DNA of 64,000 nucleotides, taken from the NCBI GenBank assembly GCA_007644065.1, contig VJWN01000002.1, positions 1,761,831-1,825,830 on the forward strand, written 5' to 3'. Below the pieces are notes generated by a model that was given only the letters and a program-made list of their open reading frames with translations, was not told the origin of the DNA and made no database searches. Of this stretch, positions 36,173 to 48,289 are shown in pieces (the first letter of the stretch is position 1; each line of letters opens with the position of its first letter). Made by a program: the position numbers and the translations under genes. Origin of the DNA: Margaritispora aquatica. Its lineage: Eukaryota > Ascomycota > Leotiomycetes > Helotiales > Discinellaceae.

Positions 36173-38654
36173 ATGTCGTTTGGATTCTCCGTCGGTGATT
36201 TTGTTGCTGCTGGTCTAATTATCAAAGATATTGTCACATGTCTTAATGAAAGTGGCGGTTCTGCCTCAGAGTATCAGGAGCTTGCAAGGGAACTTGAACA
36301 TTTCCACATTAGCGTATTGAATATCCAGAGTTTCAAGGCCCCTCTAAGCTAAGATTTCAACGTCAAGGCGTTGCAATGCATGGCTCTCAGCTGCCAAAGT
36401 ACATTGGACGACTTCCGAACGAAGATCACAAAGTACGACAAATTAGCAAGCTCGAGAAGCCTTCGAGATGCTTGGGACAAGAAGATCAAATGGCAGGTAC
36501 TTATGAAGGAGGATGTTCAAAGACTGAGGGTGTATCTCGTCATGCACGCAGCATCGATCACTATGCAAATGTCTGCTCTTGGAATGTAAGGTGGCAGTCG
36601 CTTTCCCGAGAGAGAATCTCAACATAGTTGCTGACATTTTTTGGGTGTTTGATAGTCACTTTTCACATCTTGAAGCGGAAAAAGTGAAAAATAGACAGGT
36701 CATTACTGATAGAGAAGCATCAAATGTTCGAGATTCTGTTTTGGGGAAGCTAGAACCGATTGCCAATGCTGCTCAAGGCACATTTACGATAGCAGGAAAG
36801 ATCTTGGGTTTACTAGAAGGGTATGAATTAACCATGAATTAATTCCTCTAAGAATGGTAGCTAATACAAGATAGCACCGTTGCCACACAGCTTGTGAACT
36901 TGGTCAATATGGGCAATCGACTACTGTATGTGCAGCTTTGCGATACACATCGCAACGCCATTAACGAATACTGACACTTAATCTGTTTTCAGAAATTACA
37001 ATTCTCATATTGTACAACTACTTGCGCAGCTAGAACCACCCCCAAAACCAGATATTCGACATACATGGTTTGAAGAGCCCGTCCTTTTCCAGGACGCTGT
37101 AGGACATATAACTGCTCTCTCTGCAAGTTTCAACTGGGTGGTAAGCCAGCTCAAGAATCTAGTATATAAATTCCCAAATTAACGAACTACAGATCATCGA
37201 GACAATAATTGCTGAGAAATTCAAGAACCTGTCGGGTATAGCTTACGATAAAGCTCGAGCTGGAGAATATGAACTTTTCCATAGCGGTGACTGCCTCCAG
37301 ACCATTGGACCCGACAGTTTCACGTATGGTCGAAGCCCATTAACACCTGGGATGAGCATTACCATGGCATTCATCGTCGGGCAATATGAAAGTATCTCAA
37401 GACGCACTTGTCCTAAGCCAAATTGTGGTTTTTCTGACTTCGTGGCTGCTAACTCAGGCGTATTGAATTGGTACGTAATTGCTGTAAAAGCGTGTCTTCA
37501 AAGACTTGCTAAATACAATAGCTCAAAATGTGATATATGGTTTAGTTCTTACAAGAACTACAAATTCCCCAGACCATATCGCGATTCTTCGAAAATTGTG
37601 AGGTCTGCTGGCTCACTGGATAGCTCATCCACAACATCGGAAAGTACGTCCTTGGCCAACACACTTAGACAGGAGAGGGTGATAAAATAGCCTTCAGGTA
37701 CATCAAAATGGCTATGACAGAGTTACCGGACACACCAGAACAAATCACCCAACGGCAGAGACGAAAGAGCTCTCGCCCGAACGGCTGGAAAGACCAACTT
37801 GTAGCTTCGCCCGAATGGCTTAGGGAAGTCGTGAGACTATCCAGCAAAACAGATGGCCTGGCAATTCTCCCAGCTACAGATGATATGCAAACGACATATG
37901 TCAAAATCAATTTAGCCTCAAGCGAGACCGATCGCGATCGAAGTTGGAGTATCTCCTCAAACTGGGAAGGCAGTTCGGGGCCAGAAGTAGTGCCTTCAGG
38001 TTTATCACGACGACGGAACACTGGCCATAATACCAGACACGACAAGCGAGCCAACTACTATCGAAAGTTAACGACTGTCATTATACCTCTCGACGAAGAA
38101 CTGCCACGAGTTGGAGAAATGATAAGGAGGGCCCAGGCTCCTGGGACGACTCAGCATCAGACAGCTCTTGGGAGTCAGCTCGGACAAATCTGCGAACAAG
38201 TTCATCTATTAGAGAGGAATGTTCAATTCATGACGATTTTGGTAATGTGCCAGCATCCCCTCATGAAATTTTCGCCGATGAACTAAGAACAACATATGGA
38301 CAATAATGCGCTGATTACTATGAGTTGATCGCGAAATCAGAATTTCCTCCACATGTCCGTTTGAAGGCCATGTACCAGTACTCGCCACAACTACCCCACT
38401 ATTTGGAGGTTATAGCATTTCCCGCTCTGCTTAAGCAAGAATGGATCTTGAGATGTGTGCATCCTCAATGTATCTTGGGACCAAGATATGAAGAGAAGGA
38501 TGACTTGATCGCACATTATTTGAAAGAGCATCAAGTTTGTATACCACAATTCCGCTGCACATCGAAGAGTTGTGCTGCCGTGGACTTTGAGTTCCCTTGT
38601 CTACCAGACTACAGGAGACATGTGCTAGAGGTTCACCAGAAAAGACTGAGATAA
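36173..38654 (+). pseudogene. ULD_2 / C2H2-like fungal protein, degraded
   Basis: The start, MSFGFSVGDFVAAG, is the classic beginning of a large fungal family. After an N-terminal helical region, exons about 36173-36585, 36656-36820, 36875-36925, 36993-37140, 37193-37470, 37522-37643 and 37691 onward splice in phase. They include a ubiquitin-like ULD_2-type domain (WFEEPVLFQDAVGHITAL, then a PGMSITMAFIVGQYES strand). Downstream is a zinc-like CPKPNC/CSKC region. The tail (38325-38654) is C2H2-like (CVHPQC...HYLKEH, then CTSKSC...HVLEVH). Damage: TAA in frame at 36350-36352, a frame change near 38100-38140 leading to SWDDSASDSSWESA, and TAA at 38304-38306 directly before the finger region. The first TAA could be hidden by an in-phase 54-nt intron, but the alternative without it fits better. 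Confidence 0.6.
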
Positions 38655-39320
38655 TGTTGATGAGAATGATGGGAAAAGATGTGTAACATCCTTTCGTCCA
38701 ATTCCGATCATTCTGAAGCTAGACTAGCTCCTAGATATCTGCATATTACGCATTGGAACGCGAATGGACATGTGAGTAAGGCAATCGATTGGATTTGAGG
38801 CAGGTCATGATAATCATTGAGGTCTTGGTCTACCTCAAGGGATTTGATTGAGATTTTGGACTTGGAAAGGAAGGAATATAGTATTCGATCTCTCGAACTT
38901 TTAGAAAGATAGCTGATCTGTAAATGACTGGAATCTGACGGTTTTTCTCTAGAGGAATCTTAAATTTGTGATTTAATTCAACCAACACCATCAAGTCTCA
39001 TGTAGGGAGTTCCTCGCACGCATACCGCGTCGTAGACCACCCTCAGCCTACAGGAAACTCAAACCAGAGAATCACCCATCCAAAGACTTTGTCTAGCTAT
39101 GCAAAGTAGGCTGACCCGTCCTATTATGTGTGTGAACGACCTCAAACCTCCTGTCCGAAAGAAGTGAGACATCAGGGTTGGATGACTCAGCAATATACGA
39201 CGCCATCGATAAGGTAAAAAAAAACGCAAGCACGTGATAATGAATGCCCGGATCTGTGAATTTCGGAGAGCATTCCATTCTCTTAATCCCCTATTTCTTC
39301 ATCCCCTCTTGTCCTGGGGA
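38655..39320. other. intergenic, promoter of the mitochondrial carrier
   Basis: No gene is supported. The final ~100 bp are the leader of the carrier gene. Confidence 0.5.
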
Positions 39321-40295
39321 ATGGATGTTTCAAGTCTGATTGAGAATGTTGGAGCAAGTGCTGCTGGCTCTATCATTTCAAAGCTTACCTGCTTTCCTCT
39401 GGATACAATTGCCGTGCAGTATCAAACCTCAACACGACGCCCACTTCTCTCTACGCCTCTGAGAGCCTACTACCGTGGTATTGGTGTCACCCTTCTCACT
39501 GTCACGCCAGCAACAGCATTGTATCTCACAACTCGAGAAGCAGCTCAGATTGCTCTTCTACCTCATCTTGGAGATAGGTATGTGACTTTTGCTTTAATAC
39601 CTTATATTCAAGGCCTAAATAACCGCAGTCATAAGACTTGTCAATAGGCCATTGAGATATTTGGAATCTCTGGTTCTTTTCCTCTTCTGATATCATGCAC
39701 TAACATGTGCAGTGCTCTCAATGATGCAACCAGTGGGATAATCGCCGAGCTTGCTGGAAGTGTGCTCTTCACTCCCATGGAGGTTCTGAAGGCTCGGCTG
39801 CAAATCTCACGCTCTGGAGAAGAAGGGAAATTGCTGTTCCAACTAAGAGACATCGCTCGAAAGGAGGGCCTCTCCGGATTCTATCGAGGATATGTGATAG
39901 GCATTGCAAGCTATATCCCGTTCAACATCCTGTGGTGGACGACGTACGGCAACATCAGACGAAGCATGCCTGAGAAAAGCGCTGAAGTGCAAATCGCTTG
40001 TGGAGCCGGTGCAGCAGCAGCATTTTCAGCTGGGTTCATTCATCCTCTCGAATTGGTGAAAACAAGATTCCAAGTCGCTACAAGCAATACCGTCGCGGTG
40101 ACGGGGTCCAGAAATTCGGACCAGGAAGGCCTAAGACAGGTGGTTAAGAATGTGATGAGGGAGAGCGGGCCGAGAGGATTCTATTCTGGATTCATCCCCA
40201 CCCTCATGAGAAGTGTGCCCAGTTCGATCATAATGATGAGTGTTTTTGAACATCTAAAGGCGGAGAGGAAGCCTCAACTCGCAACCATTGTATGA
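39321..40295 (+). CDS. mitochondrial carrier family protein
   Basis: Solute carriers of this family exchange metabolites across the inner mitochondrial membrane. Two exons (39321-39577, 39713-40295) give 279 residues, with the intron 135 nt long. Three repeats of two helices are visible, each with the family signature: CFPLDTIAVQYQ in repeat 1, TPMEVLKARLQ in repeat 2 and HPLELVKTRFQ in repeat 3. Repeats 2 and 3 keep the basic residue of PX[DE]XX[KR], whereas repeat 1 has alanine there (GCC at 39411-39413). Contact-point features suggest an amino-acid or cofactor-type substrate, but I cannot name it. The ATG at 39321 starts MDVSSLIENVGASAAG just before the first helix; an upstream in-frame extension has no added support. 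Confidence 0.85.
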
Positions 40296-41111
40296 GGATG
40301 GTTATGGTTGGCTTAGCGACGAAATCAACAAATGTCAAAATCATCTGACGGATGCTATCTGCTAGAGCGCTGTTAAAGTGTATGAAGGTCAGTGTAATTA
40401 AAGCAGCATGATGTATCGATAGCATACTCACGTTGTTCAGCACAGTAGATATTAGAATAGAGCAACATAAGTTGCAACGCTGTACATAGATGAGGTTTAG
40501 ATGAGATGATCAATGCTACAGTAACTCTCCCCGAGAGCAATGCACATATCAAAACCCTTATTAGTTCTTCCAAAGTCAGCTGTCACGCACTTGAGCCAGC
40601 ACAATTTGTTTCTCCCTCACAGTGAACTGAAGTTACGTTTATCTCTGCAGAAGTCTCTACCTTGTCCGCCATTGGCACTTTGAACTTGCTGGTGAGCATG
40701 ATCTGGTCCTTCGCTGCACCGACATAAATTCACTGCCAGTCGCACACCATGTCATTCTCAACTCTGTTAAAATTCAAGCTTCCTACCCACTTCAGACTCC
40801 ATCTCAAATCGGTCAGTCTCAAACGGAAATTGTCGGAAGCTTTCACAATAGTAAATCTCTCAAAGTTGACATTCAAGGCGAGTATTCCACTTTCTTTACT
40901 ATCACAATGAGTCCTGGAAGAATACGTACGGCTCACAAAGTCTTGGCATTTTACTCAATGCTACAAGCACGCGTGAACGAGTTTGCTATCGTTGAACTTC
41001 CATTGACCTCCAACTCATTGATGCCCCAAGCATTATCAATTGAATTCACCTGACGATAGCCTCATCAATCATTAGTGCCTTTTCTCGATCGCACTAGCTT
41101 ACAGTTCTCAG
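40296..41111. other. intergenic, no gene seen
   Basis: This is 3' flank of the carrier gene followed by upstream sequence of the F-box-like gene's TATA box. No supported coding frame was found. Confidence 0.5.
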
Positions 41112-41119
41112 TATAAATA
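41112..41119 (+). promoter_or_regulatory. TATA box
   Basis: TATAAATA lies about 1.2 kb upstream of the F-box-like start codon. It is followed at about 30-60 bp by pyrimidine-rich sequence and ACAACTACAAACAACC, typical of a fungal transcription start. It probably drives the gene starting at 42333 through the long leader listed next. Confidence 0.5.
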
Positions 41120-41139
41120 CAACTCCATCTGCTCTTTGG

Positions 41140-42332
41140 CTTCTTCCTTCTTACAACTACAAACAACCTTCAATAAACCTCGAATACCTTCGACCATTAC
41201 CTCCACCACGCACACAGTTGTCCCATTCTTTCTCTAACCATTACCTATCATACGAATTCTCCCTATCTCTTCTCGATCCCCTCCTTCAACAGGAATCTAC
41301 CCATAATTCGAATACCTCGAGCACACGCGGCAAAGCAATTGCGTCAAGCATTTGCCTGGCAGACAATATCGCAGGTAAGCTCGAAACTTTCTCTCACTCC
41401 CTCCTCCTCCTCCTCCGTCCTCCTCCCTCCTCCCTCCTCTAATACCTTTAGCTTCCCTCTACTTGGCGATTATTTGCAGGAATATCACTATCACTTTAAT
41501 TTATCCTGTCACACTACATAAGTACATACATCCTCCCAGTCCGCGGTGAAAAGAAAGATCATTCAGCGGTTTTGAGAACTTCTCTGCCACGCGGTGTGTT
41601 GAAGCGAGTGGTTGCAAGTCTGCCGTGGTCTGCTCACGGCCTCCTTGAACCCGATCCTCCAACACCAACCCTACACAGCTTCCTTATACAGATCTACGCA
41701 TCCCATATCCCTGCTTCAAGTTCACCTTGGTCTTCATATTCCAGGACTCTTCCTACTCTCAGCTTGAAGGTTCAAGAACCTCGAACTTCCCTTACCTTTC
41801 CAAGTCACATGCATGAACCCCAATCAATAGCCTCCAAGTTCCCAGGCTAATTCTCTACTCTCTTCTAGGATTCGAATCGCAGTTTGATGAGCTTGGCATA
41901 CATCGGTGTTCCAACAGTAGTCTACGGGCTATTCATTTTGCTGTGAACCTTTCAACGGTTTCGGTAACTAGAGGTAAGCTAGCGCACAACCTTGTCTATA
42001 TTTCACATCTTTCGACTACACTTCGTGTCACTTTCCACACGACATTCCTTTTTCAACATTCGCTTGGGCTTGCAACCTTATTCATTATCTTAATTGTTAC
42101 GAATCAGGAAGCTTGCTGTCCATGATCCTATCTCCTCGTCATATCTAGCATCACTTCTTCATACTACCTTAACACTTCCTCACCTTGTACCAAAGGTCCA
42201 CCTAGCTCCTCATATCATATTGCCCTCGTCAATCATTCGTTCTCTCTTCACTTTACTTCTCTCTGGCCCACAATTCCGGACGAATCACAATCAACCAAAC
42301 CATTTTAGTAACGATTAACAGCGATATACAAT
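41140..42332 (+). other. long spliced 5' leader of the F-box-like gene
   Basis: No convincing coding sequence occurs in these ~1.2 kb; the short frames are Ser/Leu/Pro-rich translations of CT-rich DNA. A good intron is visible at 41375-41451 (GTAAGC donor, CTAATAC branch site, TTTAG acceptor). A second donor (GTAAGC at 41974) could pair with a CAG near 42107. A run of CTC/CTCC units covers about 41400-41440. Upstream ATGs such as 41943 may act as short regulatory frames. The leader assignment is inferred from the lone TATA box. Confidence 0.4.
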
Positions 42333-44673
42333 ATGCCGCCAAACCCCAATACCAATAAGAAAAAGAGCCGATATCGCCGGCCTCGTGGAAAGAAGCCTCA
42401 ATCAGTGGCAGTACCTGTACCAGGTCCATCGAGCCAGTTTGGTAACTCACCATCAACTGGATTTAGCACATCTCCAGCTATGTCTTCGGAAATTTCTGAT
42501 ACCCTCAACTCATCTTGGAACAATACACGTGGGGGTGATCAACACTCCATCTCACTCAGGTCTAAGGGCTCAAAACCAGCTTCGCGTCAAGAAACTCCGT
42601 CTGGTTCGGATTCAGGAAGTGTTCCGCCGCAGACTTTGCAAAAGCCTTTAACGCCAACATATGCCCAAGTTGCCCGAGTGCAGGCCTCTTCCACTTCCAC
42701 TTCGGCAGTCAAGAAAATTAATGCAATGGTTGATAGCTGGTTCATTATTCCCAAGCCTTTCAATCCTTGGGCAGATGACCCATTTCCCCCAATCAAGGGG
42801 TGGTGCCCTGATCTTGAATTCTCAGATCCATCAACCCGTCATAAAGTCATTTATGATGAATGGAATCCTGATCCCAATTCGATGGAGCAGAAGATGATCA
42901 GTTGGCCATGGCCAAGCACAGATCCAAGAGCCAAATTATTGGTGAGTTTCCCCAAGGATACTAAATTTCGTGCGCTGACATAGCCAGGCACCGTTAAGCC
43001 GAACTCTTCAACCTTGGTCGTTGCCCCGTGTGAATAACACGAATATGTCGCCCCTATTGAGGCTTCTTCGCATTGATCCCATTAGAAATGCAATCATGAG
43101 TCAAGTTCTCCGAAACCCTCAGGATGTCAAGAACTTTTCGCTGCTCTGTCAGGACGCTCTGCGATTGGCCGTTCGACAAGTTGTAAGTTTCCATGATTTA
43201 TCTCGCTAATTTCGTTATGCTTGATACTAACATCAGATGTTAGGGTATCTGGGACATGACCCACGGCACTTTCAACAATTGTGAACTCCCGCGTATTACA
43301 AAATGGCAATTGCTTGAGGACCCGCAACTTGCAAGGATTCCTCAAGGTTATGTGAAGTCCGAATTAATCATCACCCCAATTCGGGATGATCGAGGCTTGC
43401 CGACATATGCCACCCAAGCGAAGAACCTGTACAATATGTGTAAGTCAAATAGTATCCTTAAATAAATATTGAAATGGACATCAACTCATTTTTTTTCACT
43501 AGGCATATCCTTCAATCACTTTACAGAGAATATCCGAAACGTACAGTTTCACAGGGTGCCTTTGTTGACGACACACATTCTACAGTTGATTATCCCAAAG
43601 CTGCCTAAGTTGCGGTCTATTGGGGTTTATCGCTGTCCCCTCATCCATATCGGCAGTACTCTTAAGTTTTTCGATATATTGCGCCAACAAAACGAACATG
43701 CTGTTGCTTATTACGAATTCCGACACAACAATGCTAAGGCCGACAGTTGTATTGTAAAGTGGGATTTCTTTCCCATGTTCCACATTGGACCCAAGAAAAA
43801 TCCAGATGGTCGTCTTGGTATTGGTTATGGATGCACCTGGGATAACACGGACATGGACTCCAGACAACAAATCTGGAATATTGTCTGGGCATTGGTGTAC
43901 AGAGCTAGAAAGCTCAAGGTTCCCAATGGATTGTCCGTGTTGGCTGAAGGTAGTGCGTTCCGAAGATGGTTAAAGATGTCACCCTGCCTCCGGGTCGACC
44001 AGACTCTTGAGCGTATCTTGGATCCCAAGTGTTCTCCGGAGGAGATGGCAGCATGGATTCGGTTCGACAAATTTGAAGGTCGTGTCGGTAGCTTAACCAA
44101 GCACCTTGTGTTTCCTAGGGAGCCGAAATGGTAAGTCCCCGCTTCAAATATGAGATTCTGAGCTAACAACGAAACAGGCCCAGCAGGATCAGGAATTGTT
44201 CCACCTGCAAAGTTGATGTGCCAATCATATTCTATCACTGGCGCGTCGTTTCAGGACTGGAAGCTGATAGTACCGAGTGTGCCGCTTGTGCGCTTGAGTT
44301 TATCTTGCAAAAGGAGAAAGACCATTATAAGAACAAGAAGCGCAACATTATTGGAAAGTGGCTCGAGAAAGGTCGCGACGAACACGGTAAGTGGCATTTC
44401 GAGCAGCATGATTTGCAGCTGGTGATCGACAACTTCACCGTTCGTGACATTGTAGGTAAGGCTCGAGAGCTGGATAATCTTCGACAGAATGATATATTGG
44501 ATGCTGCTCAGGGAGGAGCTGGTTATGATCGCGAGCTCAATGAGCGTCAGGATCCGCTACCAGCCCATGTGTACAAGCGCAAGGTTGGTAGTCGCTGGTG
44601 CAGCCCCAGCAACCAGCAGGACGAGAGATATGCTTGTGACCGAAGTCTGAATCACCACGGCGTCAGGTGGTAA
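42333..44673 (+). CDS. F-box-like orphan protein
   Basis: Five exons (42333-42941, 42988-43182, 43244-43439, 43503-44130, 44178-44673) give 707 residues and every junction is in phase. The N-terminal ~200 residues are Lys/Arg/Ser/Pro-rich and disordered (MPPNPNTNKKKSRYRR). Then comes MSPLLRLLRIDPIRNAIMS followed by VLRNPQDVKNFSLLCQDALR, an F-box-like pair of helices in which a domain exit leads into a leucine-rich-looking body (LPKLRSIGVYRCPLIHIGS). A C-terminal CSTCKVDV...CAAC could bind zinc. The architecture is common among Helotiales orphans. If the F-box is real, it would be an SCF substrate adaptor; that is inference. Confidence 0.8.
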
Positions 44674-47356
44674 TTCAACTTTGGATACATCTCGCCTTCG
44701 GACAACTCGTTCGCCTCTTGCTTATCGGTCAAACTTCTTCGGCACGACCTCTTCTTTCGCAACCGCTCAACTTAACTGCTAAGCACTTCGATATGGATTG
44801 GTCAATTCTCCTTGGTTATTCTCTTGGGTATCGAGAGTAAGTAGACGGCATGGTTGAGGGTGGACTCTTGTCTATTCTCTCATGGTTCGTGCTTTCTCGT
44901 AACCCTACCCTGGTGCTTTCACGCTCGCGACCTCGTCGTCGACTGGACTGGACTCGCAAAACAGCTACTGGTATGCCAGCACATGACTCACACCCCGTAT
45001 ACCATCATACAGCAAATTCCATCCTCGAGCACTCGTGTCCAACCTACAACATCATATTTTGGCGGAGACCACCTTACTCTCCACGCCTCAAATTGTACCA
45101 ATAGTCAATGATCCACCCATCAGCGTCGATCTTTTCCTTCACAACAAAACGTTTTTAGGCGTCGATTTCCTACTTTACACCTCTCCAGCACCTAATCGCA
45201 CCTGTACATAACACACACGGACACCTTCATAATTTTCATCGATCGACTTGAGAGGAACAGACGCCCAGATTGTTTTCTAGATACTTATTTGGTTATCACG
45301 CGCGTTCCTCTTTTACATACATTTTCTTCTGCTCTGCTACACGGTCACACGGTTTCCCGGTCTGGCATAGAATGACGTGATCTGGCGTCTTCGGTTCTCC
45401 TGCTTTATCTGGCGTATGGCTGAGTGGGAATTTGGGTGCTCACTGTCGGCTTGGATAGATGATGGCGTTTGAGGGGCAGGTCATTGCATTTGCTCGTTCT
45501 TTTGCTGGCTTACTCACTACTTACTGGATGGATGGACGGACGGATGCATGCAGAGCTAGATGGTGGATTACTCTATACTGGAGTTTGGGTTTCATGGTGT
45601 GGTTATGGAAATACCGCAGAGTGTATTAGAGCAGAGCAGACGAAATAAGATCGATCCATCCCCAATAAATTGTGTATGTGTGCTTTAAGTGCGACATTGT
45701 AGATGTGACTTGGGTTGTAATTACGGTTGCGACTTGTAGTTGACCTCAAATCTACATTGTAACCTAGAGAGAATATGCAGGTAAGGTGTTCAGCGAAGTT
45801 ATACCTTCTTAAGCCCGTACAATGATGTCGCAGAATAAATCTCTAAATTGAACCCACCAACCACGCAGTCAAATATGTGGACCTCTCTGCATGTTCAGTC
45901 ATTGGAACTACTTCACCACCCTAACTAAAATCTTCCACAAAAGCAGAAACTTACATCCTACCTCTTAACTCGCAACTCAAATTCCTCATCCCCAAATTTC
46001 AATTTCAACTTCTAACCAGCAAAATCCCAAGACACAAAACACAAAAACACACATGGAAAATCCCCATCTCTATCCCCACCCAACATACCCCACCTACCTA
46101 CCTCAAACGCAATCACCAAATCCATCGTGTTGCTCCCGTCCTCTAGCCGCTCATCACACCCAGCACCATGCACCTCGACGTCCGTCAGTCACCTGTCTCG
46201 CTTACGCTCCCTTCCCGTCTCCTGCCCCACAGCATCGTAAGCGAGACCCCTTCCCCCCTTCCACAAACCCCGCGGCGCGTAGCCATGTGCGCGACCTGCA
46301 TTTATCCACCATTTACTATCTACCATCACTATGACATTCAGGATCCGGTTTTTAGTATCTAATGCTCATAATCTCATAGTTACGAAGAGCCGAGCCGAGC
46401 CGAGCCGGCTAAATTTCCTAAGCCAGCATTGTCGTGTCATGCCTGCTACTAGATGGTGCAGCGTCAAAATCGTAATCAAGAAATGCGTGTCATAAGTCGA
46501 GAGCAAGCAAATTTTAAAGAGAGAGAGAGAGAGAGAACGGGGGGAGTGAAGTGTATACAAGTGATGGAACTCCTATCCCTTCCCTTCCCTTCCCTTCCCA
46601 ACTACCATGGGGAAAAGACAAGACCGAGAAGTGAAGTGAAAGAAAGGAAAGTGACATGCCGAAGGAGCGCGTCATCGGCAGTTGAGTGACAGGTTGGCAG
46701 GTTCGTAGGTCTATGGACCTTCGATCTAGGTTATGACTGTGACTGTGCCTCTTTCTATGTCGTACGAGGCCCATCAGGCAAGGAGGTTGTCGTATAGTAC
46801 CGAGCTCCCTGCTATTGTTCTGATATCGAGACCTGGATTGGATGAGGCGACTGTTAGATGGGGTAGATAGAATGGAATAGGATAGAACTAGGTAAGATTA
46901 TAGAACATGACTACGTAGATACCTAAGTATTTTTAATTTTTCCACATATGGGCTAAGCGTGTAGCAATATGGATCACAACGATAGGAGAAACATAATAGA
47001 AATGCGAGTAATAGCATCGAGTTTGTGACGTTTTTCATTTGTCGCTCAGCTCTTTCAAGCTGGCTAGCTTTCTCTCCTTCACCCAATTCTTGTGAATATA
47101 TAGACAATAGAAGATTCTAACACCCGACCGACTGGAAAAAAGCAGACCAAGTCAAGGAGATTAAGCGCACATATACAATGGGGTCGTCCAGTTCCCGCTT
47201 CTTCTTCCTCTCTATCCAAACCAATGTATGGTTTAAGGGAACGACGCACCCCCAACACCCTGCCTTTCGTACAGCATATTCCGTTCATCCCAACCAAATT
47301 CCGAATCCAAATCATTGCACGCTAAATCAAAATCCAACCCAAGTTCCGTTCTGAGA
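44674..47356. other. intergenic between convergent genes
   Basis: The first several hundred bases are 3' UTR-like. No gene is supported in 2.7 kb. There are three simple-sequence tracts: (CCGAG)n at 46386-46408, (GA)n at 46518-46536 and (CCCTT)n at 46573-46599. Polypyrimidine and A-rich stretches occur near 45900-46330. Confidence 0.5.
46386..46599. repeat. cluster of three microsatellites
   Basis: Within about 210 bp lie a GAGCC pentanucleotide tract (46386-46408), a GA dinucleotide tract (46518-46536) and a CCCTT pentanucleotide tract (46573-46599). They are separated by unique sequence. No coding role is apparent. Confidence 0.8.
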
Positions 47357-48289
47357 TCATGCCCATCTCCCTTCCTGCGCTCGTAAGGGTAGCTGTCGAT
47401 CTAAGGTGTTGAACGCTAGTGTCCGCGGTGTATACGGCACTTTTGGGACGGTTTTCATCTCCCACTCTTTGTCTGAGTTGCCTCCGTCTGATACAGGCGA
47501 GTCTCTGACACTCACCTTTACGTTGCGTTTAGATGGAAGTGCTGAGCTCATGGTTTGCATGTCGTCGATTTCAATTTTCGAGTTGGCACGCTGGCTAGCG
47601 GTAGGGATGAGAGACCATACGCTGAGGATGAAGTTGCCTAGGAAGATTGCGCTGGAAGTTTGTTAGTGAATGCTTTATGAAGATAGAAAAAAAATGACGT
47701 ACACCATGATGACGGTTGTTGCGAATGTGCCTTTTGCCATGAGGCAGTAGTGCGCGTTCCCCGAAGGTTCGGCGTACGAACAACTTTTGGTGATATACCA
47801 AGCGATGTTCGAGGGACGGGTAGGATCAGACTTGTCTGGTCCCATTTGTCCGTACATGCTTACAATCCACATGGCTGTGATTGCGGCATTGGTAATCGCT
47901 CCCAAAATCGGGTACCAAATGTGAAGCACAAACATGACGACCTTCACTAGCAAGATAAACATGGACAATACTGAGATCGCGACATTGTAATCTGTCAATC
48001 TATTGATTATGTTAGTGCGAGTTCCTATAGCGTAGAAACGGAAAACATACGACTCAGTCCACACAAAGGGCGTCTTTGGTATAGGTTGGTGATTGGCATA
48101 CGCATACAAGATCTGGGTCGGACTCGAATTGAATCCATTCGCAGCACCAATCTTCCAGAGCTTGGTGCGAAAGAGATCCGGCTGTGCGATTCCAAAGAGA
48201 GCGAGTCCTGCCACTGTGCCTGCCAGCTCAATCACCATCAAGGCAATCAGCACCCGAGGCCATTTCCACGTCCTGTTTAATCTGAACAT
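47357..48289 (-). CDS. four-TM MARVEL-like membrane protein
   Basis: Three exons (48051-48289, 47703-47999, 47357-47651) give 276 residues in phase. The N-terminus is MFRLNRTWKWPRVLIAL, leading straight into helix 1 (VLIALMVIELAGTVAGLALF). Helices 2 and 3 follow (ISVLSMFILLVKVVMFVLHI and LGAITNAAITAMWIVSM), and a fourth (TFATTVIMVAIFLGNFILSV) crosses the last intron. An extracellular loop between 3 and 4 has three cysteines and a GNAHYC segment, the layout common in fungal MARVEL-type proteins. The cytosolic C-tail is polar with several possible phosphosites (SDGGNSDKEWEM). Its function is unknown; it is likely a plasma-membrane or endomembrane organiser. Confidence 0.75.

Noticed and set aside
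19000..39000. RIP (repeat-induced point mutation) as cause of the decay
   Set aside because: Some lesions fit C-to-T changes, but long frames are otherwise preserved and the genes seem single-copy. Frameshifts are not explained by RIP.
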